NCBI GenBank assembly: GCA_946811695.1
Contig: OX328127.1
Span: 43,627,396-43,691,395 of the forward strand
Reading direction: 5' to 3'
Source: Gonocerus acuteangulatus
Lineage: Eukaryota; Arthropoda; Insecta; Hemiptera; Coreidae
Length of the DNA stretch: 64,000 bases
A program made the position numbers and the translations under genes. The notes under the pieces were generated by a model, which saw only the letters and a list, made by a program, of their open reading frames with translations, did not search any database and was not told the DNA's origin. This document shows, piece after piece, positions 53,202-64,000 of this stretch (positions are counted from its first letter, which is position 1; the number at the start of each line of letters is the position of its first letter).

Positions 53202-54079
53202 ATGAGTGCGTTTTCAGGAAGCAGGAAAAGACTTGATTTTTTATTATGAAAAACTGTGTTTTCGGGATTTGCGATTAATGTATCGTAAATGACGACCACA
53301 TTTTTAGAATTACATGAAATTTCCAATAATAAAAACCTGTTATTGAAATATTACCATGTAAATTAAGAGCAATACTAAACGCCATATAGATGAGAACTAT
53401 TGATATTTGTGTTTTCTTAAGTTATTCAATATTTTCTTAATCAGGTATTTGTAGACCTAGAGGTTTGCATCCGCCTTGAAAGTTGCATTATTTAATAAGC
53501 TTTTAAATTATACCTCGTTGGCTTAGAAAAAGGATTATTTGATTCTATTTTTTTCTTATTTCAAAGTCAAAACCAATAAACATGCTTTACCTTGATGGAG
53601 CCATTCTGAACACATTCTTTAATTTTACACGATAATGCTGACGTCCCATCCTTTCCACAATAGGTACACACACACACACTTTTTGCTCTGATTACGGGTA
53701 GGAAGGCACTTCAGAATCAAGGGTGAAGGAAGACAGAAGAACATGTTTTAAATAATTAAAATTATTGTAAACATAATAAATACATATATTTTATATTGAT
53801 ATGCCTTGAGGGCCTTATTCTAATTTTAATTCTATTCTATTTAATAAAATTAGACTACAATTTCTGCTTATAAGTTAACTGGGTTATACATTATAATCAT
53901 TGGAAATTGCAAATAAAAACTCTCTCCTGCAGATAAAAAGCGAAAAACTTAGGTGTATATGAAAGGATGTGTTATACTAGCCTTATTTAAAGCCATGTAT
54001 CGAACAAGCTGCTATAAAAAATCTCTTAAAACAAGTGGGAAAATTCAAGTCGAGAGATCGATTTTTTATCAATTGACGT
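53202..54079. other. Gene-free stretch
   Basis: Upstream of the pseudogene. Earlier exons of that gene could lie here, but none could be supported. Confidence 0.4.
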
Positions 54080-54440
54080 CAATTTGACTATCTGACGGAA
54101 GTGACAGGTTCGTCAGTGATAGTACTGGCGGGGGAGACGAGCGCTCTGACAATTGCTTTTGTGATCCGTCAGAGATAACACTGCACGAGGGAGAGGCTTA
54201 CAAACCCCCGGAGTCACGTGACTCTTTCATCACCTGGCTCGGTTCCCACGTGCTGGTCAATGGCTCAAATTGACTCGAAGATACCCGCCGCCGTTCTAGG
54301 ATTATACCTGGGGCGTTCCGTTTTGTCGCCTAGATAGCTCACCGTGCAACCAATCTCCGAGAATCAATCAGGTGGTAAATCCATAGGCTACAAGCCTCAC
54401 TCGCTTAAGCCTTCGTCAGCTCAGAGATGATCACAGGAAG
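54080..54440. other. GC-rich non-coding island
   Basis: GGCGGGGGAGACGAGCGCTC, GTCACGTGAC and TTCCCACGTGCTGG include two E-box/CACGTG sites, and a TTGACGTCAA site lies just upstream at about 54072. Open frames are short. A regulatory region is plausible but unproven. Confidence 0.35.
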
Positions 54441-54745
54441 AGAAACGGGAATTTTCTGCAGCATGCATAGTACTGCGCTTGTAAAGGTTTTATCACCAGT
54501 TCTTCTGAATTTTGTATTCCGTTTTCAAGTTTATATCGTCGATACAAATGCAAAGTATCGAATTTGAAAAAACACATTTTTCATCTTTAGTCTATACTGA
54601 TTGCTCTTGGACTGTTAGACGGCAAATTCCCGAATCTAACTTCACAAAGTAAAAGGGACAGTAACCACTGTCAAAAGGTCGAATCTGCCGACTCACTCTG
54701 GAAAGTGGCGATTTTCACTTTCGATACTTTGTATTTGTAACAAAG

Positions 54746-54748
<3 letters not shown>

Positions 54749-54798
<50 letters not shown>
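54749..54798. repeat. (TA)n microsatellite
   Basis: Pure TA run. A G9 run follows at about 54844. Confidence 0.95.
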
Positions 54799-54801
<3 letters not shown>

Positions 54802-54849
54802 CCATAATAATTAGCAGAATCTGCGTTGCGGAACCCTTTTTTTGGGGGG

Positions 54850-56095
54850 GGGGGCAAAAATCACATAGTCGTATTCCTTATGGCTTTGCATTAATAAGTT
54901 TCCAGATACACTTATTGTACATATATTGATCTGGTAAATCGAATTAATCCATAGTTCTTGGTTTACGAGAAAACCATTACAAGACCACACCGAAATATTG
55001 TCAGCCCTTAAGTTGACAATATTTCATCTCATGTTTCACAATCATCCAAACTATGACATATAAATTTTACTTATGCCTGAAAAATATGAACAAGAGCAGT
55101 TTTTATTATTCTGACTAAAACCCTCCTCGTCAGTTTCGCTTTATGAATCTAAATCTGCTTTCTTGCTTCGGAATAAAACCAAATAAAACGTAAAAGAGAT
55201 TCTTAAATCTAAATTTAACCTAATTATTTAAAAATATTGGTTGCATCCTTTTTAAAAAATACCGGATCAACCATACAAAATGACACTAAACCTAAACAGA
55301 TTATATTTACAAATACTTATTTACAATAGATACAATCACACTAAAATAGTTCCACACACACAACATTATTTTAGTTTTATAAAGTAAAAGTAAATTTGGC
55401 TAAATTGGGGTTAAGTCAGTTATTTGATATCGCTTCATTATCCATGTCTTGGACGAACATACTGAAACCGTCTTGCTATATAGTGTGGTCCAATGATCTT
55501 GTACACAGATAATCCATCTCGCAGTAGCTGCTAATTCTTAGGTTGATGTAATAGAACCTCTATATTTTGTTTTCTATAGACCAGAGCTTCTTGCTGTTTT
55601 TGTTGAATCGTTATACATATTTAGAACCCATTAGTCTAAAAAGTTACAGAAGCAAAGAGTAAAGTCTAAAGGTGTACCCGACGAAAAAACATGTCCATGG
55701 AAAGCCCAATTTCCCATGCTAAAACGAATTATGTTATCGACTAAGGGGAGAGAAAACTCACCGATAGAAAAACCATGCCTGATGAACTCATTAAATACGA
55801 ACTTCACATTACCTGAAAGTTTTGTTTTCTATTGTCTACGTTTATTTTAATGATTTCAAGTTTTTTGATTCATTTGTGTTGTATTTTTTACCGTTTTTTT
55901 TTCATTTGCAGCTATAATTAAAACATATTCAAGGTTTTCTTTAGTTTTTTTTATGTTTTTACTTCATTAGTATAATATTATCTGTTAATATAAAAGCAAT
56001 AGTACTATCCCCCCCCCGGGATATAAAATATTATGCGAACTCATATTGGAAAAAAATGGCCCTTCTTGCATGAATCGATTGAATTGCAATATAAT
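54850..56095. other. Gene-free AT-rich stretch
   Basis: No gene or element was recognised. A C8 run is at about 56010. Confidence 0.5.
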
Positions 56096-56097
56096 GG

Positions 56098-56262
56098 GTA
56101 TCCCCGCGGTCTGGTGGCTAACGTAAAGGATTTTTGAGGAGGGGGGTACGAGTCCCGCTTGTAGCAGGTTGAGTTTTTTCATCTATGGATGTTTAGGAAG
56201 GGTGGAAGACTACAGATAGCCCCATGCTAAAAGCCTAGGTGCAGCAACCCCCTAAAAAAAAT
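56098..56262 (+). mobile_element. tRNA-derived SINE (family 5)
   Basis: GGGTATCCCCGCGGTCTGGT GGCTAACG gives an A box and GGTACGAGTCCC a B box. A body TAGCAGGTTGAG to AGCCTAGGTGCAGCAACC and an A-rich end follow. A target duplication was not found. The tail differs from that of families 1 and 4. Confidence 0.65.
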
Positions 56263-56394
56263 AATAAAACAATTGTCATATCATGGGATAGTAACCAATC
56301 TTCCCATGTAACATGACTAAGACAATCTTCAAACCGACGAAACAGAACCTGACAGAAGGCGGCCATCGAATATAGAGTACATTTTGCTCCAATT

Positions 56395-56640
56395 AGAGTG
56401 ATACTCGAAGATAGAAGACATGCGCCGTTTGTAGGTACCCCCTGCGGCTATCAGCTGTTATCAGCTAGCGTGGGAGCTGTCTCGTGGGAATCCATGCCCT
56501 CGTGTTCTTCCTACGGGGAAAACAAATCCTCCACCGCCCCTTCCTATCACCTGTTGCCCTCTTCAATCAACTTCAACCCCCCGTCGGCAGATTTAATCGC
56601 ATAATCCATTAGGCACATGTTTAAATTCATCCCTCTTCGC
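56395..56640. other. GC-richer non-coding island
   Basis: Unique sequence (GGTACCCCCTGCGGCTATCA, CCACCGCCCC) amid AT-rich DNA. The plus-strand frame of 68 codons has no recognisable feature. Confidence 0.3.
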
Positions 56641-57194
56641 TTAACTTGTCCTCCAATGAATAAAATCGTTGCTTAGAAAATGCATTGAAATATTCAGTAG
56701 CTCATTTTAGTCTGGATGAAACAAAATAGAGGTTTGTCATGAAATAAATTTGAAATAATTTATTTTAAAATTGGCGGAAGGTCATATATTTAAAAAACAC
56801 CTAATCCCTTTCTAATCTCAACTAAATATGACACCTTCTCATGAGCAACATATTTATATCCTCTTATATAGTCATAACCTGATGCCTTCCATCGAAAGAC
56901 TGTCATTTTAGAAAGAAGAATTGTTAGAAAGATATTTTGTGCAGTAATGATTGATGGATGGGAAAAGGAAGATTAACAGTAACGCTGAAATCGAAGCCGG
57001 ATATTGCTAATTTTATAATACCAGGTAGGCTGCAATGGGCGAGTTACATTGTGAGAATGAAAGAAGAGAGGTAAAGAAGATGCTGGACATAGAAATCCTA
57101 GGAAAAAAGGAAAAAAGGGAGAAAAAGTGGTAGGCCATGAAGCCGTTGGAATGATGAAGTAGCAAGAGATGTGCTTAGCTGGGCGTCAATTATT

Positions 57195-57345
57195 GGTGGA
57201 TCACCGTCAAGGACCAGAGCACTCGACTCATGGTTTGGATGTCTCCAGTTCGAATCTCGGACGCTCACTAAAGATTTTATCATGGGGGTCATTGAGGGGT
57301 TAGTACTGACCACTCTCTCTCCCTAGTGTGCTCATTTCACAGTTA
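57195..57345 (+). mobile_element. tRNA-derived SINE head (family 3)
   Basis: CAGAGCACTCGACTCATGG and a B box-like CAGTTCGAATCTC are followed by CACTAAAGATTTTATC. The last block also occurs in the neighbouring copy at 57.64 kb. It lacks the 3' part seen at 57.76 kb. Confidence 0.55.
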
Positions 57346-57574
57346 AAACCCGCATTAAAACAATCTGATAGACACCGAAAGCAACGAAAAGATTTTCTAA
57401 ATTTTAAGCCATTTTCCTCGCTCATGATAGTTAAGCGACAGGCTCTGCCCATTGGTAGGCATTGGTAGGCCCATTGGTACTTTGTAGCAAACATTTGTAA
57501 GAAAAGAAAAGCTTACAATTTTTCGTTAGTAAGCTTCCTGGTACGCTTTTTTATTCAGTGTATTGAAGTGGAGA

Positions 57575-57872
57575 GGTGAGGTTACCCTAATGATAGAGCA
57601 TTCGACTAATATGCTGGTCGACCTCAGATTAAAACTCAAGCACAATAAAGATTTTATCTTCCAGTGTCGTCGTTCCGGGATTGGATTCGGGGTCCCTGAC
57701 AGTCCCTAGGGCTACCCAGATTTTAAATCATTTATTAATAGTTACCTGCAAAGGAGTCAAACAGGCGGCCGGAGCATAGTACTGAACACACCGTATGGTC
57801 AAGAATCAGATAACTCTAAAGTATCTGTCTCTCTGGGCCCTTCTCTCTGTTACGGGACTGAAAACAATGAAG
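57575..57872 (+). mobile_element. tRNA-derived SINE (family 3)
   Basis: Head GGTGAGGTTACCCTAATGAT AGAGCATTCGACTAATATGC, then ACAATAAAGATTTTATCTTC, TCCGGGATTGGATTCGGGGT and the 3' part GTACTGAACACACCGTATGG to GTTACGGGACTGAAAACAAT. The 3' part matches the reversed copy at 33.49-33.64 kb. Confidence 0.6.
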
Positions 57873-59427
57873 TGTAGGATTGTATCATTTCTAAGGTTTG
57901 GTGCGTTCAAAAACAAAAAAAAAGGGGAGTTTTTTGTATGATATTCTAGTTACTTATCAGCATATTTTCCATTGTACATTATAGTTTCTGTAGATTTTTG
58001 AATGCTGTATTTTATATAGAAACGTTCTCTTTTAGTGCTTGAGAGAGAAATCCCCTCCTGACTGTTGGAAAGGAGTAAAAGCGATATCTATCTGCCCTCC
58101 TTCTGTGAGCTGAGCTGGAACTAACGAGATGTTATTAAAAATCTGTAGCTCTCTGAGGGACGCGTGCCGGGAGTCTGTCTCAGGTTTTCGGCTCCATAAC
58201 CCCTCTCATTCTATCAGTCAATAGAATTCTCCGCCTAACTAGTCCTAAGTAGGGTATACATTCAGTTGGGAAATTGTCATAAGTGTTTCTGGTTTGATAA
58301 ACATCTGCATCGTGTCATCTTAATAATAAAATTCATTGTTTTCATCCTATGCCACTCCGGCCATCCTATGGGGCCCTCCGGTCCAGTATCAAGAAACAGA
58401 TACCCTGGAGATAGCCCGTTATCTATGGGTTACCAGTAACAGGAGTTTAACCAGTACAGGTTAAAATTGGTTGTCAATAATAAATGGACGTTAAAATTTA
58501 ATAATTTATGTTTTCAAGATGTTATTTGGAAATACCCATTATATTTGCGAGCATTACCAAGAAGTGTTCCGACTGGGGATGTAGTTGGATGAGGAGGCTG
58601 TGCAAGGGTTGGGGATATTATTACCTCAGATTGACCATCACCAGATAGTTGACTACACCATAAGGAATCTTAGTAAGATTTAAATATCAACAATAAAGCC
58701 GTAATAGATTATCATTAATCACTTTTACATATTATTTTAATATTTTATGGAAAAAGAGCTTGATATGCTGATACTTCCTGGCGAAAAGGGGTTTTCCTCT
58801 CTATATGATCTGAGAATACATGCTAAAAATAAAATAGTCATATGTGACATTTGAATAATGCGCTGAGGAACACCATTTTTATGCCACCTGCTCGTTAGTA
58901 GCTACTATACAAACCACCATCAAGTACTACTTGCGAAGGATGTGTCCTGCGGAGTCATTGTCCAACAGAACCACCACTAGAGTACTCACTGAGCTTTGTC
59001 CACCAACGAGACAAGTACATACTTCTAGATAATCCCTATGTAAAACACTAAATCCGTCAAACCCTTCCCGCTATTTGGAGATTACTCTCCGATGTTGAGG
59101 TATATATACATAACATCCCAGCAGGAGCTTCATCCCTCTCCAGTCTTAAGTCTCCGATATTGCTCTGCGGGGTCCGTCCAAATCCCTATGCTATTGGCAG
59201 TTGTTCCGGCTTACAGATCCCAATCTGTTGAACTTTGGCATATCATATGGACCTTCTACAGTTCCTTTTGAAACTCACTTTATAAATTTATTTAAATTTC
59301 CAATCGACAATGAGTTCCTAATTTTATTAGGATTAATAGTTTGGCCTTTCTATAGTGGGGGTTCTCCCTTAACAAAAATAACGATTTATAAAAAATGACG
59401 CTAGTGGTAAGGCATTTTCATATGAGA
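57873..59427. other. Gene-free stretch with a GC-richer block
   Basis: 58020-58250 is GC-richer and unique (GACGCGTGCCGGGAGTCTGT). No gene could be supported. Confidence 0.4.
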
Positions 59428-59797
59428 TTGGTAATGAACCTTCCAAATTATTTTTTATTATACAATTAATAAGTACTTTTATTGTCCTTCTTCAGGAATG
59501 ATACTGCAATTTCACAATTTTTTGAAATTTTAGTTACGATTTAGCACAAAGTACTGTACTAAATCATTATACATTTGATATTAATATTGCCTTATGATTT
59601 AATACAATAATTGATGTTAATTCATAACTAATAATACTTGAAATTGTACAACTACAGTATTCGGCGCTAATAGCCAAATAGTTGATGCGCCGTTAAAAAC
59701 GAAAAAGAAACTACAGTATTATGCCTGAAGAAGAACAATGAAGTCCGAAACTTTCATTAAATTGAAGAATGAAAAATAAATTGGAAGGTTCACTATC
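59428..59797. mobile_element. Foldback MITE with SINE tail inserted
   Basis: Imperfect inverted arms at 59428-59504 and about 59713-59797 carry AACCTTCCAAATTATTTTTT and its diverged complement, and CTTCTTCAGG against CCTGAAGAAG. The spacer carries a 5'-truncated SINE tail. The CCTGAAGAAG hinge resembles the centre of the foldback at 9.92-10.19 kb. Confidence 0.6.
59662..59709 (+). mobile_element. 5'-truncated SINE tail with target duplication
   Basis: CGGCGCTAATAGCCAAATAG then TTGATGCGCCGTTAAAAA and an A-rich end. An 11-base duplication ACTACAGTATT flanks it (59651-59661 and 59710-59720). Only the 3' tail was inserted, which is strong evidence that reverse transcription starts in this tail. 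Confidence 0.85.
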
Positions 59798-60931
59798 CAT
59801 CATTAATTCTGCCTGTCTAATATGATTCATGTTTGTTTCCTTTAATTACAAAGTCACCTGACTATACCAATTTCGAAAAAGCAAAAACTTTTATATCTAT
59901 TGTCATCGTGGCCTTGCTACGGAAGGCGCCATTTTTCACAGCTTCTGTTTTACAGACATTTTCATGATAATTATGTGTTCTTCTTTTATAAAATTGAACT
60001 TACTTCATCGAAGGGGAAGGCTGAAATTGATTCGAAAATTGTAATAATTCTGTTTTCAGGAAAGTATTTTTTTTTTCTGCAGAAACATGTCATTCACAGC
60101 TTCATTAATTTTGTATTTAGTATATGTAACGCCGAAGCGAGTACGCAAGTTTTTTGATAGGGTGGATCACCATCGCTGTGGAGCTCTTCAAACCAATAAA
60201 TAAATAATTTTTTATTTAATTTTAAGGTCTAGTTTATTTAAATAATAAACATTTTTTTAAAAACCAAAGACGTTTCTTTTCAGTAAAATATACTATAATA
60301 TAGATCTGTGTGTTATGTTATTAAAATATAAACACATAAAACGCACGCACTAAGAGACAGAGAATCCCGAGATGGTTATTTATTTGTTTAGATTATTTGT
60401 TTATTAAGATGGTTATTTATTCATTTATCCCGCATAGGTTACTTATTTAGTTGTTTCAATTTATAAATAGAAAGTATGAATGTGTGTTTGCCTTTACGTG
60501 TGGTACGATTGTATATGTATATATTTTAATAATATAAGGTGCAGTTTTTAAGTATAGTATATTTTGTTATTGAGATTTTAATGAAAATAAAGGTTTTTTT
60601 TTTAAAAAAAAATGCTTATTATTATTATTTTTATGCTTAAACAAGTTGTTAGTAGATAGATAATAGGGTTTCTGGCGCAGTCTTCAAAATTCCCTATTTC
60701 CCCGAAAAAACCTGATCGTCGATTTTTGTAGGATTTTTCATTTTTATCTCAAACATCTAATTTTTTTAAAAAATATACATTTTCTAACATATTTCTTTAA
60801 AACCTAACAAATAAAAAAAAAATACATATTTTTAACATATTTCTTTAAAACGATACAAAATTGGGATCACCCCCAAAAAGTAAAAATATTATATAATTAA
60901 TTTAATTATTATTTCCATTTGTTATACACGT
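59798..60931. other. Gene-free AT-rich flank of the Polinton-like genes
   Basis: No gene could be supported; the 85-codon plus-strand frame at 59900-60157 has no recognisable domain. Near 60770-60862 the sequence AACATATTTCTTTAAAAC occurs twice about 62 bases apart. Element termini could not be identified. Confidence 0.4.
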
Positions 60932-61303
60932 TTAATCATCAATATCACTTTCAGATTTCTTAGATTTAGATCTATTTTCATTTTTATTTTCTCGGAAGTC
61001 AATAATATGAATTTTCTTCCCATCATTTAATTCTTTTAAACCGTCATAAACGAATAATAGTTTTTGTGAATTTAATTGTTGAATATCTTTTTTATTTAAT
61101 TTGTCATTAAATCTATCTGGTAGATAAACTTGAAATTTATCTTCCTTATCTTTTAACGTAACAACTATACGTTTTCCAAATTTTGTAATAATTTCTTTAA
61201 ATTCTTTAATTGAATAAGATTGACCACATTCCAATTCTGTTAGTTTCTTTATTGGAGTATTTTGACATTGACCAACTCGTTGGATCTTTTTTAATACTTC
61301 CAT
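60932..61303 (-). CDS. Small lysine-rich protein downstream of the polymerase
   Basis: 123 codons, ATG at 61303, lying 20 bases after the polymerase stop on the same strand, so the two genes look like neighbours in one element. The middle has alternating hydrophobic residues (RIVVTLKDKEDKFQVYLPDR) and LLFVYDGLKE, compatible with a small beta-rich fold. The last 20 residues are highly charged (KSKKSESDIDD). No catalytic motif is seen. A single-stranded-DNA-binding role in replication is possible from its position and its acidic/basic tail, but this is a guess. The codon use is as AT-rich as that of the polymerase. Confidence 0.65.
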   Translation of the reverse strand: MEVLKKIQRVGQCQNTPIKKLTELECGQSYSIKEFKEIITKFGKRIVVTLKDKEDKFQVYLPDRFNDKLNKKDIQQLNSQKLLFVYDGLKELNDGKKIHIIDFRENKNENRSKSKKSESDIDD

Positions 61304-61323
61304 TTATTACGAATAAAATTTAT

Positions 61324-64000
61324 TTAAATATTTTTATAATGTCCTAATGCTCTAGTATGGATTCCATCTTCTAAAATATAACGTTTATCATCATCTGGTG
61401 ATAAAGCTTTTTTATTAACTTGAATTGAATATATCTCATGTTTATAACTCCTGATTTGATTCATTGTTCTATAATGAACTCTTTTATTGAATAAACAATC
61501 TTTATAATCTTCAAATGATATATTCTTATTTACAACGGATTTCTTTACACCTTTTGATTTCTTACAAATAGATATCTCATTTTTATGAGAATACATTTTA
61601 GATCTTAATCCAATAAATTCTGTCATAATAACTCCATTATTTTCATCTTTCATTTTACCTAATACTTTCTTATTTACTCTAGGTATATTGAATCTGTTAT
61701 CAACAGGAAAATCTGAAGTATCGAACAGATCAATCATTTCTTTCATGTCTTCATAAAAATCGTCTGTTTTAATATTATATATAAGACTGTCTGTGTCCAT
61801 GTACATTAATTTAAGATCATTTCCATATTTCCGTTTCATAGTATTGTAATGAAAATCGTACATTAAATGTTTCGATAAATCTAGAATACTCATTCCTACA
61901 TAAATCGGTTTATTAAATTTAACTTTTGTTTTGTTCATATGAATTGCTGATAGATTTTCATCAAATATTGTTCTTCCTTTAAAATTTGGTTTTGATATTA
62001 ATTTCTCAACTTTCCCATAATTATTACACAATTTCACATCAATTCGTTTTCTTATATTTTCCATAGTTTTTCCAAACACTGAATTATTCATTAGTTTATA
62101 GAAATCTTTTTCAAAATCATTTACAGCTCTAGTTCTCATTTTCGTATTGAGATCAATATATTTTTGTAACCAATTCGATTGTTTAAATTCTAATACCCTA
62201 TGAACTTTTTTTAGCTTTAATCCCATATCCAAACATTGTTTTAAATTTCTGTAATGAATCACATATTTTTCTTTATCAAATAATGTCGTTAATAATTTTA
62301 CATGTTTTGAATGTATTCCATTTTCTGGAGCTAGAGGTAAATCAGAATGATCATCATGTAACTCTTTTGGATATTCAAGATCAACTTCTAGTATATAACC
62401 TTTCTCTGAATCATCATCTAAATTTTCCATTTCTTCTGGTTTTATCCATTTAAATCCTCCATAAGGTAAATATTGACTCATCGCCCAACCATATAAATTA
62501 TTTGCATCTAAATACATTAAATAACTAGATGGAAGATTTTTATCATATTTTTTCATATATTTATTATTTGCTTTAGAATATCTATTACAACATTGAGATA
62601 TTCCACCACGAGTTCCTTTTTCCAACATCAAAATCATATCATAATCATTTAATAATTCCAACTCGATTTCTGTAGTTTTTAACATTGCATCCCAAGATAA
62701 TCCTGGAGCTGTAAAATACCAAGCTGGATCAAGTTTATAAGTTTTTAAACAGACATCTCTAAAATTTTCAAATATATCAGACAATATTAAAACATCTGAT
62801 TTAACATATAAATCTGAATACTCTCCTAAATTTCTAATTTCAAATGTTTTCCATACCTTTTTTGCATGTTTATAATCGTTTTCAGAAATATCACAATCAT
62901 TCAATTTACTATAAAATTCTTCGATTGAAGGTAATTTTGACTCTTCAAATTTTTCTTCTGAATCCATGTAATCATAAGGATACACACCTTTTCTCGTAAT
63001 CAAATCTAATTTTTCATCTTTATAATATTTACTGGTTTCTCTAAACATAGATTTCAAGAATTTATATTTTTCTAACTTTTTACCTTTCATTTCTTCAGGA
63101 ATTTTTCTTAAGTTCGTAGATAATGAATCTAAACTCGAAGCCATAAATCTGAATGAATCAACAAATCTAATTTCTAATTTATCAACTTTCTGTGTGAATG
63201 AAATATATTTTTCTTCAGTATTTGGAATTACCTCAATATTTTCTTTAAATTTCCCCATCGCTTTAACAAATAGATGTGCATCATATCCAGATAAATTATG
63301 AATGAATACTGGAACAAAGGAAGGATTTTTATAATTCAAATTACAAATTTCATGAGCTGGACCTCGATATTTTCCAGTTAAATGATCATGATCTCTTACC
63401 TTTTTTCCTAATATCCCAATAGGTTTTTCCCCATATTTCTTATAATTATTCCATGTTATTATATCCTTTTCACATATATGACAAATATCAGTTTCCTGAA
63501 AATGTTTTTCTTCTTCAAAAGTCATCTCCAACGGTTTAATTTCTTCATAAATCTTTTGAATATTTTTAACTTCCTCATGAATCATTTCTACAAATTTATC
63601 AGTGCAATCAGATCCTCTATATACTACAGGTTGTTTGTAATCATAATTTTGATATTTTATATAATAACAAAAACTATTTGGTTCATGTTTTTGATATTTC
63701 ATAGTATAAGAACCTGATGAATCAGGTTGACAATTATCAATTTTTTTAGTTAAACATTCAAAATCTGCATATATTACGAAAGGAACTCTTAACGATCTGT
63801 TATAATTTTTGAAATTTAAATATTCACCTTTTTTCGGCATTTCAATTTTTACCGCCGTTTTAGTTTTACAATCAAGTTCATGATTTTCTAATTTTTCAGC
63901 TGAATAGTAATATCTTAAACATCTTTCACATGGATAAATTTTTACTTTCATATTTGTTAGTTGTGTTTTGATCAATCGAGAAAGATCTTTAATCCAACAG
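61324..64000 (-). CDS. Polinton/Maverick-like protein-primed DNA polymerase B (5' end outside the window)
   Basis: A family B DNA polymerase of the protein-primed type that would copy the element's own linear DNA. The frame is open to the window edge (it reads CWIKDLSRLI before 63975), so the true start lies beyond 64000 and at least 890 residues are present. Counting from 63975: a C2HC zinc motif at about 16-36; exonuclease I DFE at 71-73; a second zinc region (CHIC 165-168, DHDHLTGKYRGPAHEICN 195-212); exonuclease II NLSGYDAHLF at 227; exonuclease III YSDLYVKSD at 386; polymerase motif A YLDANNLYG at 488; motif B KLMNNSVFG at 627; motif C YMDTDS at 725. All catalytic aspartates are present and no stop or frameshift is seen, so the gene may be intact. 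Integrase, capsid and ATPase genes are not in the window. A related endogenous virus-like element is the alternative assignment. Confidence 0.92.
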   Translation of the reverse strand, partial: CWIKDLSRLIKTQLTNMKVKIYPCERCLRYYYSAEKLENHELDCKTKTAVKIEMPKKGEYLNFKNYNRSLRVPFVIYADFECLTKKIDNCQPDSSGSYTMKYQKHEPNSFCYYIKYQNYDYKQPVVYRGSDCTDKFVEMIHEEVKNIQKIYEEIKPLEMTFEEEKHFQETDICHICEKDIITWNNYKKYGEKPIGILGKKVRDHDHLTGKYRGPAHEICNLNYKNPSFVPVFIHNLSGYDAHLFVKAMGKFKENIEVIPNTEEKYISFTQKVDKLEIRFVDSFRFMASSLDSLSTNLRKIPEEMKGKKLEKYKFLKSMFRETSKYYKDEKLDLITRKGVYPYDYMDSEEKFEESKLPSIEEFYSKLNDCDISENDYKHAKKVWKTFEIRNLGEYSDLYVKSDVLILSDIFENFRDVCLKTYKLDPAWYFTAPGLSWDAMLKTTEIELELLNDYDMILMLEKGTRGGISQCCNRYSKANNKYMKKYDKNLPSSYLMYLDANNLYGWAMSQYLPYGGFKWIKPEEMENLDDDSEKGYILEVDLEYPKELHDDHSDLPLAPENGIHSKHVKLLTTLFDKEKYVIHYRNLKQCLDMGLKLKKVHRVLEFKQSNWLQKYIDLNTKMRTRAVNDFEKDFYKLMNNSVFGKTMENIRKRIDVKLCNNYGKVEKLISKPNFKGRTIFDENLSAIHMNKTKVKFNKPIYVGMSILDLSKHLMYDFHYNTMKRKYGNDLKLMYMDTDSLIYNIKTDDFYEDMKEMIDLFDTSDFPVDNRFNIPRVNKKVLGKMKDENNGVIMTEFIGLRSKMYSHKNEISICKKSKGVKKSVVNKNISFEDYKDCLFNKRVHYRTMNQIRSYKHEIYSIQVNKKALSPDDDKRYILEDGIHTRALGHYKNI

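Noticed and set aside
63478..63717. Plus-strand hydrophobic frame of 79 codons
   Set aside because: Antisense to the DNA polymerase gene. The Phe/Ile richness reflects the AT-rich codons of the true gene.

Overview
The window is a stretch of a repeat-rich, AT-rich animal genome, most likely an arthropod. Support for this: spliced genes with GT..AG introns, a TATA-box promoter, piggyBac, hAT, Transib, Helitron and Polinton-like mobile elements, tRNA- and 5S-rRNA-derived SINEs, and long (TA)n, (CT)n, (CA)n and poly(A) tracts. I see no bacterial gene organisation. An insect, possibly a hemipteran, is my best guess from the style of the elements; the species is not determined.

Host-like coding content is sparse. 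The clearest host locus is at 40.3-51.2 kb on the minus strand. It holds two paralogous two-exon genes, plus an orphan third first exon, for small secreted proteins. Each protein has a signal peptide, six cysteines spaced like an inhibitor-cystine-knot module, and a tail of twelve tetrapeptides of the type [D/N]-P-x-x. This is the best candidate for something undescribed.

Layout. 0-10.6 kb: mostly non-coding, with old MITEs, foldback repeats, SINEs and GC-rich islands. 10.6-16.1 kb: three nested elements, a long-TIR element split by a piggyBac element (TTAA to TTAA) that is itself split by a tandem-repeat element ('family B'). 16.9-18.0 kb: a second family B copy. 19.0-29.85 kb: one hAT element with an exact 8-bp target duplication, inflated to 10.8 kb by family A elements, Helitron-type units, a SINE, a G-rich MITE and a foldback; its transposase survives as two phase-compatible exons 9.45 kb apart. 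30.0-31.3 kb: a third family B copy, followed by a paralogous empty site for the hAT insertion. 32-39.8 kb: G-rich MITE, 5S-derived and tRNA-derived SINEs, a 425-bp-arm foldback and a family A copy. 40-51 kb: the secreted-protein locus, with a complete Helitron, a 5S SINE and a Transib element in its introns and spacers. 51.5-53.2 kb: a tandem duplication and a broken multi-exon gene. 54-60 kb: SINEs and unassigned DNA. 60.9-64 kb: a Polinton/Maverick-like protein-primed DNA polymerase B, cut by the window edge, with a small downstream gene.

Families A and B are names I use here for two related non-autonomous elements. Both have a conserved AGTCCG head, a body of tandem units (about 350 bp in A, about 144 bp in B), a (TA)n tract and a 3' hairpin ending in CTAA. 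A box near the 5' end is complementary to the 3' hairpin and changes together with it between families. They look like Helentron-associated or DINE-like elements. This is inference.
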